64,000 nucleotides of DNA from Pseudorasbora parva (Eukaryota > Chordata > Actinopteri > Cypriniformes > Gobionidae), in assembly GCF_024679245.1 (NCBI RefSeq), contig NC_090173.1, forward strand, positions 53,209,518 to 53,273,517, read 5' to 3'. Within the stretch, counting starts at the first letter, position 1, and each line of letters starts with the position of its first letter. The notes beneath the pieces were generated by a model. The model worked only from the letters and a program-made list of their open reading frames with translations, had not been told where the DNA came from and searched no databases. Positions 55,772 through 64,000 of the stretch are shown in pieces. A program made the translations under genes and the position numbers.

Positions 55772-57985
<2,214 letters not shown>

Positions 57986-57988
57986 TAA

Positions 57989-58607
57989 GGCCCTGTCCAC
58001 ACGAAGCCAGCGCTTTCCCAATCCGATCTTTTTTTTTCCCCCTCATTTCAAGAAATATCTGCGTCCACACGAGATTACAAAAACGGACTAAAAACGATGT
58101 AGTTTGCATGCCAGGCCAGTGTGTGGCGCTGTAATTCTGCCACAGAAATACACTAAAAACGGAGAAGAAGAGTTGTGGCTAGCAGGGGTATAGCAGTGGT
58201 CGGAGGTGAGGCAAAATCTCACAATAAAATAACAATAAATACATTTGCTACTTAACAGATGTGTTTTATTAATGCCTACACCTACCCCAACCCAAAACAT
58301 ACCCTTACAATAATGCAGATACGTCATTAAATGACGCGATATTGATGTGCGCATGCCTGTAGTTGTATCCCTTACCTCTTTACCGTGCTGGACGTAGTGT
58401 GATGACATCACCGTTTCAGAAAATATACGGATTCGCCGTACACACGAAGATGGAAGATTGTCGTTTTCAGGTTTATCCACTTTGGGACCCGGTTTCAAAA
58501 AATATCGGATGCATGCTTCTAAAACGCCGGATCCGTGTGGACGAAACGCTGATACGGTACAAAATGTATACGTATACAGCTAAACGCGTCTCCGTGTGGA
58601 TGGGGCC
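57989..58607. mobile_element. Harbinger-type MITE with TAA duplication
   Basis: TAA precedes it (57986-57988) and follows it (58608-58610). The ends are inverted: GGCCCTGTCCACACG at the left, GGCCCCATCCACACG on the minus strand at the right. A 3-bp TWA target and GGCCCTGT-type ends are typical of PIF/Harbinger MITEs. Sequence near the ends repeats GTGTGGACG/CGTCCACACGA-type strings. No transposase. Confidence 0.8.
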
Positions 58608-58917
58608 TAAGTCTGTCTGTATGCTACAGTACTTAAAAAGGAGAGTATAAACAGCCATTGACCCACATATACACATACAATGCATCCAGTTGGACAATGC
58701 GTCCAGATAATAAGCCTCACTTTAAATGAATGTCATTGAATTAAATGACAAAATATTACACTACTAAAGCATTTATTTGAGCAAAAAAAAACATCAGTCA
58801 AAACAATTAACAAAATGTTATTGAATTAGGTTTTAAAGATACAATTTTGTTGTCTAATGTAACGCGTGTCCAAATTTTTAGGGCAATAGTGCACTCACCA
58901 CCTATAGGCCTGCATGG

Positions 58918-59594
58918 CAAGGGCCCTATCACACACCCGGAGCAATGTGACGCCAGATGCGACGCAAGTGTTTTTTGCTCATTTCAGCCCGACAGTTATC
59001 ATTATCACATCCAAATAGCAAAGTTAACTAGCAGTGTTATAACATCCTAGCAACATGTTAAATCATCTTAAAACATGCTAATTAATGCTAACAACATGCT
59101 AGTAACATGTTAAATCATGCTAGCAGCATGTTAATTCATGTTAATGTTAAAACATATTAGCAAAATGTTAAATAATGCTAGCAAAATGCTAATTCATGCT
59201 TCAAACATGTTAGCAAAATGCTAATTCAGGTTGACAACATGCTTAAAACAAGTTAGAAACATTTGAATTCATGTTACAACATGTTAACGAAATGCTACAT
59301 CATGCTAGCATCATGTTAATACATGGTAACGTTAAGTAGTTAGCAACTTGTTAAATCACTCTAGCTTTATGTTAAATCATACTAACAGCATGCCAAAACA
59401 TGGTAATCATGTTAGCAGCATATGCCAGTACATGCTAGCAATGTGCTAAAATATGCCAGCAACATGGTAAGTCATGCTAGCAACATGTACATTTGGTAAT
59501 TCATGCTAGCAGCAATAAAATGAATGCTACCAATGTTAAAGCTTGCTATCATCATACTAATTCATGGTAACAACATGCTAAAATGTGTTAACAT
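58918..59594. repeat. CATGCTAGC tandem array, left part
   Basis: After a short block at 58918-58975 (AAGGGCCCTATCACACACCC) that looks like a truncated MITE end, irregular repeats of AACATGCTAGCAACATGTTA and TTAAATCATGCTAGC run to 59594. The array resumes at 61914 beyond a TIR element. Confidence 0.8.
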
Positions 59595-61913
59595 CCCAGC
59601 CAACATTGCCATCTGTGCCCCATGTGGGTTTTTGATGGGCTGTCACTTGGGCCCTGCATGGGCAACCCAAGTGGGGCCCGTATAATTTTGTCCATCGGCT
59701 CCACATGGGCCCCATGTGTGTTAGCCCATAGGGGCACATGATGGGTTCATAATGGGCTCTAAGTGGGGCCCATTTGTGTGTTCATTATAGGGGCCAACAT
59801 GGGTCCCATATGGGTTCTAATAAATGGGGCCAATGTGGGCCACATACAGAACCCTTATGGGGCCTAAATGGGTTGATGACGGTCTCTTGATGGGCTCATA
59901 CTGGGCCCATATGGGTAACCCGGGTAGCACCCGTTTGGGGCCTACATGGGTCTGCCCATATGGGTTGATGACGGGATCCAGATGGGTGTTATGTAGGGCT
60001 CTTATGGGCCACAATGGGAATATAGATGGGCTAGCATATTTTCTGTTTGGGTTATCTTATAGTAAACCCCTAAATACAAACATTACATGTAGTCCACTAA
60101 CTACACTAAAATGTTGAAAGTATTCAATGAACAGAAACCAGTAGTTCATGCTTTAGTTTATTGTGCAAGGTTTATTTGGAATAATTTGAAAATGACTATA
60201 TTTACAACAGTATAACACCAAAGTATCAAAAGTACAGTCTAAAATCATGTATTTCACAAACAAATCAAAGAAAAACAGTGCAGCTCCTCCCTCCTCTGTC
60301 AGTCGTCGCTCTCCAAACAGCCCTTTGAAAAAGACCAAACAAATGAATCAACCATTGTTCCACCTTTTGGTACCCCACGTCGGACGAAAACAGATGGCGA
60401 AGAAACGACACTGTTAACTACTAAATAATTCAGAATTAAAGGTGAAGAATTAAGTGTGAAACCTTCAGAAACCCTTTAGTCTCCAGCAGCACAATTTTCC
60501 AGAACTGAAACCTACCTGGAGTCTCCAGAAGTGAAGGTGTCAGGATCTCAGAGACTTCAGTGAGCTAAAGAATCCTAAAACAAAATCACCCCCACTTAAT
60601 AAGAATCACAAGCAGATGTGTTGTAAAATACTTGGTTATGATTATGGTTACAAACCTGTCTTGGAGTATCCCCAGCCCTGCAGATGTTGTATGTCTCCCT
60701 ATATCTGACACACACATTTCAGGTTTTTCAGTCTGATGAGCTCATGAGTTGAGTCAGGTGTGATAGAGGAGGGAGATCTTAGATCATTAATTATAAAGTG
60801 AAGATCGTGGTGTAACCTACTAAGACTGAGTATTACCAAATCCTTCTGAAGGCATTGCAAATTATTTGTAACAGTATTCTAAAGTGTTACTATATTTGGT
60901 ATCTTTTGTGCATTTGTTATTTGAATTAGCACTAAATAAAAAAGGGAAAAAAGCACAGACAGCTGAGTGAGGAGATGGAGAAAGCTCCTCAGATCTCAGT
61001 GCTCAGTGGAAACTAGTTGTTCTGTGACAACATAAACATTTATTAAAGATCTATTTAAACTTAAACATTTGAGAATGGAAATATTTCCCTCAATGTGTAC
61101 ACTTTTAGAATAAAAGCTAAAATGGTCCCTGTATGGCACTGTTCTGTGATCACAGAATAAACTTTTATTGCCTTTTTTCTCTGTATCCACAGCCTCTTGA
61201 TGCCTGTTTCCACTAAATGGCAGAATATTTGGTCAAATTGCAATTGTGCTGGCCTTTTTAGATTTTGATTAGACTGAAGTCACATTGTGTTTAAGTGTCA
61301 AAATAACAATACAAATTATTTCAAGGGTGATATTTGTGTGCTATCTATCCAATCAACCTTTGGAATTGACTGTGTTTGCACTTGTCTCGACTGTGAATGA
61401 GTTAGACCACTGAGTTGTCCATTTTCAACCCATGTACTCATTTCCCATTAGTGAACCATCTAGGTCCCACATCGGGAACCCAGCTGGGTTTGTGGGAAGA
61501 ACTACATTTATTAATATACAAAAAAATCTCAAAGTGCTACAGACTTAAAACAATCAACAACATTTTTTTTTAAATTAAAATGGAAAAATTAAGAAGTTAT
61601 ATATAAACTTATGAAATACTTAAAATGCAATAAATGTAATCAGTTGCTAGGGTTAGGCTGTTACCCATAATTGTACAAAAACAAAACCAACTGCAAACAA
61701 TAAAACTTTACAATTGTAAATATAGCCCAAATGTGGCCCACGTGGGACCCTCAAATAAACAATAATGGGACAACCTAACTGGGCCCCACAACTTTATCCA
61801 AGATGGGGCCGACATTCTGCCCATCAAGCTGCCCACACTGAGCCCATGCCCAGATGACGCCCATGTAGCCCAGCTAAACCCCATGTGGGGCCCACAGGGA
61901 CATGTTGGCTGGG
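59595..61913. mobile_element. TIR element inserted in tandem array
   Basis: The left end is CCCAGCCAACATTGCC and the right end on the minus strand reads CCCAGCCAACATGTCC. Both ends continue with repeated GGGCCC/CCATGTGGG-type strings (59600-60050 and 61720-61913), giving long G/C-rich subterminal regions. AT flanks both ends, but a two-base match is weak evidence for a target duplication. The middle (60050-61720) is AT-rich with no transposase domain, so this copy is non-autonomous and its superfamily is unknown. Confidence 0.65.
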
Positions 61914-62010
61914 ATCTTACTAATTCATGTTAAATCATGCTAGCAACATGAAAAAAAAACATGTTATTAATGCACTACAGCATGCTAGCAATGTGGTAAA
62001 TCATGCAAGA
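61914..62010. repeat. CATGCTAGC tandem array, right part
   Basis: Continuation of the array at 58976-59594 (ATTCATGTTAAATCATGCTA, GCAACATG), showing that the element at 59595-61913 split it. Confidence 0.75.
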
Positions 62011-63569
62011 AATGTGACTTCAATTGACTTCATATGACTTCAGTTTCAACAATTCAATTTAAACTTAAAGCTTGTCAGGGTTTTTTCAAACTTTCTTTTT
62101 CAAGTTAACTTCAACATTTGTTTACCAACTCTTTCAATCTAGTTTTTACCTGCTGTACCACAGCAGTGGATTTGAACGTTAACAGACTTGTTTATTTACA
62201 GATGCCATAAAACTCATACATCTTACACCACTCGGATATAAAGCTAACCTTGGACTTGCCCCACCGGCTGCGTTTAAACTAGCACACTGACGGGAACCAA
62301 GCACAGACATGGCACAGATAGCCAGTCGCAACTGGAGCGTACTGGCACAGTTACACACTGAGACTGCAGGTATGTGTGCTGAGATAAGGAGCAGTGGCAC
62401 TCGCCCGGCCGTTACAGCAGTGCTGGCTTTAACCCAGCTCAGGTATGCTGGGAATGTAGCGAAGAGTAACAGAATAAAGACAGGCAAGCCTGTAGATTTG
62501 AGCTGAGGCTTCACTGAAGGCCATTGGTGGAGGATTTGGGACGTTGTTGAGGTGCATTTCGATTTTTGTCTGCTAAATAACTCCATGAAGGCATATGTGT
62601 TTACATAAACCAAACATGTAAGTTAGGTTATGTAAGCTGTTATGCAGCCGGTGCAGATTCTCAAGAGTGGCTGCAGCAGGATGCACGAGCTCTGATGACG
62701 ACACAGCTGATCCATGATTGGCCGGATTCACCGCATGACAGCGATCATGTGTGTTTTGTGTTTATTCTGAAACCTTATGTTACACTAATGCTCACAAATC
62801 ATTAATTTATAACAGTAAAACCTCTTTTCATTTGGTCGCAATGTTATATTGTGATGTTTATTCAACTAAAACTGATAAAAACCGTTGACAACACTTCATT
62901 AATAGTTTAGGTTTATATGTTATACTTTAATCTTGTCCAAATAGACGCTTTATTAAGCAGTACATAAAGTATTGAATGAAAATGTCATTTGAAACATCTG
63001 TGTATTTGAGAAATATTGCATTTATTTAACTTCAGCTGTAATAGAGTTTGCAAACACAGCGCAAGTGTCACTGCGGGAAGCAGAAAGATCGCATTCATTC
63101 AGCCGCAGCCGATGTCGAACACACCTTTTGATTAAACATGATGACAATAAACCAAACACGACTGCAGCAAAATATGGTGTGTTTGAGTTCTTCAAGAGGT
63201 CTAGGGTATTTTCGTAATAAATAAAGTATATCATAATGCAGTGCTGATTGACATAAACTTCATCACCGTATAGAATACTATAAAATAACGCATCGTCTGC
63301 CTCCCTCTGTGATGAGAAGCCACATCAGCTCACACACACTCGACTGACGACATGAAGTGAGTTTTTAAACGTTGTCTTTTGTTGAACAGGTTTATGAACG
63401 CTTCACTAGTTTGTGCAGATGTTCGACTCCTGTTGATTTTTCAAAAGCACGTAATAAGCGACTCAAACTCGCAGTCTTTCAGACAGAGCAGCGTTTACTC
63501 CTGATCACAGAGCTGCTCTTCGCTATACTGGGCATTTATTTATTTAGTTCAAATTGCAGCCTTTAGCTG
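62011..63569. other. No recognisable gene
   Basis: Overlapping frames at 62179-62613 (minus) and 62309-62506 (plus) have no family motif and may be chance. An acceptor-like TTTATTTACAG|ATGCC at about 62192-62205 could begin an exon, but no supporting donor or domain was found. Confidence 0.4.
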
Positions 63570-64000
63570 TAAGCTTTCATAATCACACATTACCCAAATC
63601 GTGATTGCGGTTCGATTTCGATAAACCGTGCAGCTCTAATATATATATATATTAGGGGTTGCACCGACTAGACTAATCGACTAGTCGACCTTAATGCTCT
63701 GTCAGGATGCTTTAAGCTTGACGTCGACTTGTCGCTGACATATAGAGGGCGCAAAAGGATAAGCAATTCCTGACACGCAGGCTGTGTTTTTAACAGTTAA
63801 AAATGACAAATAAATGCATACTCCGTGAGCTCTCCACAAGACACGTTTGATTACCATCTGGATGTTCAAAATTGATCGGGAGAATGCACGCTTATTGTAT
63901 ACGTTACTCTGCGTTCACACCTCCGGCGGCGAGAGCGGCAAGCTGGCCGGAAGTCATTCATTTTCAATGGGAGCCGGGCGGCGAGCTCCGGCGAGAGCGG
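63570..64000. repeat. Two hAT-type ends, one cut by window edge
   Basis: ACCGTGCAGCTCTA ends at 63638; on the minus strand it reads TAGAGCTGCACGGT, a hAT MITE end whose partner is not found. After a short AT tract, TAGGGGTTGCACCGACTAG at 63653 starts another hAT-type element. From about 63908, GCGTTCACACC then a CGGCGAGAGCGG-rich stretch marks a further repeat truncated by the window end. Confidence 0.5.

Noticed and set aside
62179..62613. 144-codon minus-strand frame
   Set aside because: No family motif, GC-rich local sequence favours chance open frames, and an overlapping opposite-strand frame looks equally plausible.

Overview
This window reads as the genome of a ray-finned fish, most likely a cyprinid. 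It is AT-rich, long dinucleotide microsatellites are common, and nearly everything recognisable is transposon-derived. The mix of superfamilies (ISL2EU, hAT, Harbinger-type MITEs, Tc1/mariner of the DD37E type, Maverick/Polinton, L1/Tx1-like, R2-like, L2-like and I-like LINEs, BEL/Pao) is typical of teleosts. The family-level placement is inference. No bacterial-style operon, CRISPR array or rRNA gene is present.

Layout. 1-2.3 kb: no clear gene, with one CpG-rich block. 2.6-6.45 kb: a terminal-inverted-repeat (TIR) element almost filled by a 42-bp minisatellite of about 85 copies. 10.26-12.83 kb: a decayed Maverick/Polinton (polymerase B, packaging ATPase, small virion-type ORFs, protease-like piece). 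13.29-18.73 kb: a 5.4-kb ISL2EU-type DNA transposon with its two convergent genes, a THAP/DDE transposase and a YqaJ-nuclease protein, both disabled. 19.7-20.6 kb: a GTTGCTAGG minisatellite.

21.16-28.77 kb, minus strand: exons of a multi-exon fish gene, whose last coding exon is split by a 5'-truncated L1/Tx1-like LINE on the plus strand with a 10-bp target-site duplication. A second conserved reading frame lies just upstream. 30.3-34.8 kb: concentric inverted repeats around a piece of an R2-like LINE. 35.8-46.5 kb: a large inverted-repeat element carrying two younger insertions. One is an intact DD37E Tc1/mariner transposon (38.54-40.08 kb) with an uninterrupted 338-aa transposase. The other is a full-length L1-type LINE (40.84-46.36 kb, minus) with intact ORF1, an ORF2 broken by one stop codon, a poly(A) tail and a 12-bp target-site duplication.

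46.6-64 kb: the tail of a BEL/Pao retrotransposon, an intron-containing Tc1/IS630-like transposase fragment, a hAT MITE and a Harbinger-type MITE with exact target-site duplications, a tRNA-derived SINE preceded by a string of tRNA-like motifs, an L2-like LINE 3' end, and a CATGCTAGC tandem array split by another TIR element.

Most genes here do not cooperate with one another; the window is a record of nested insertions. The pairs that do belong together are the two ISL2EU genes, the Maverick gene block, L1 ORF1/ORF2, and the two minus-strand host-like genes at 21-29 kb. I found no system that is clearly new. The strongest candidates for follow-up are the intact DD37E element, the nearly intact L1 with a YY1-like motif at its 5' end, the minisatellite-filled transposon and the concentric inverted repeats.
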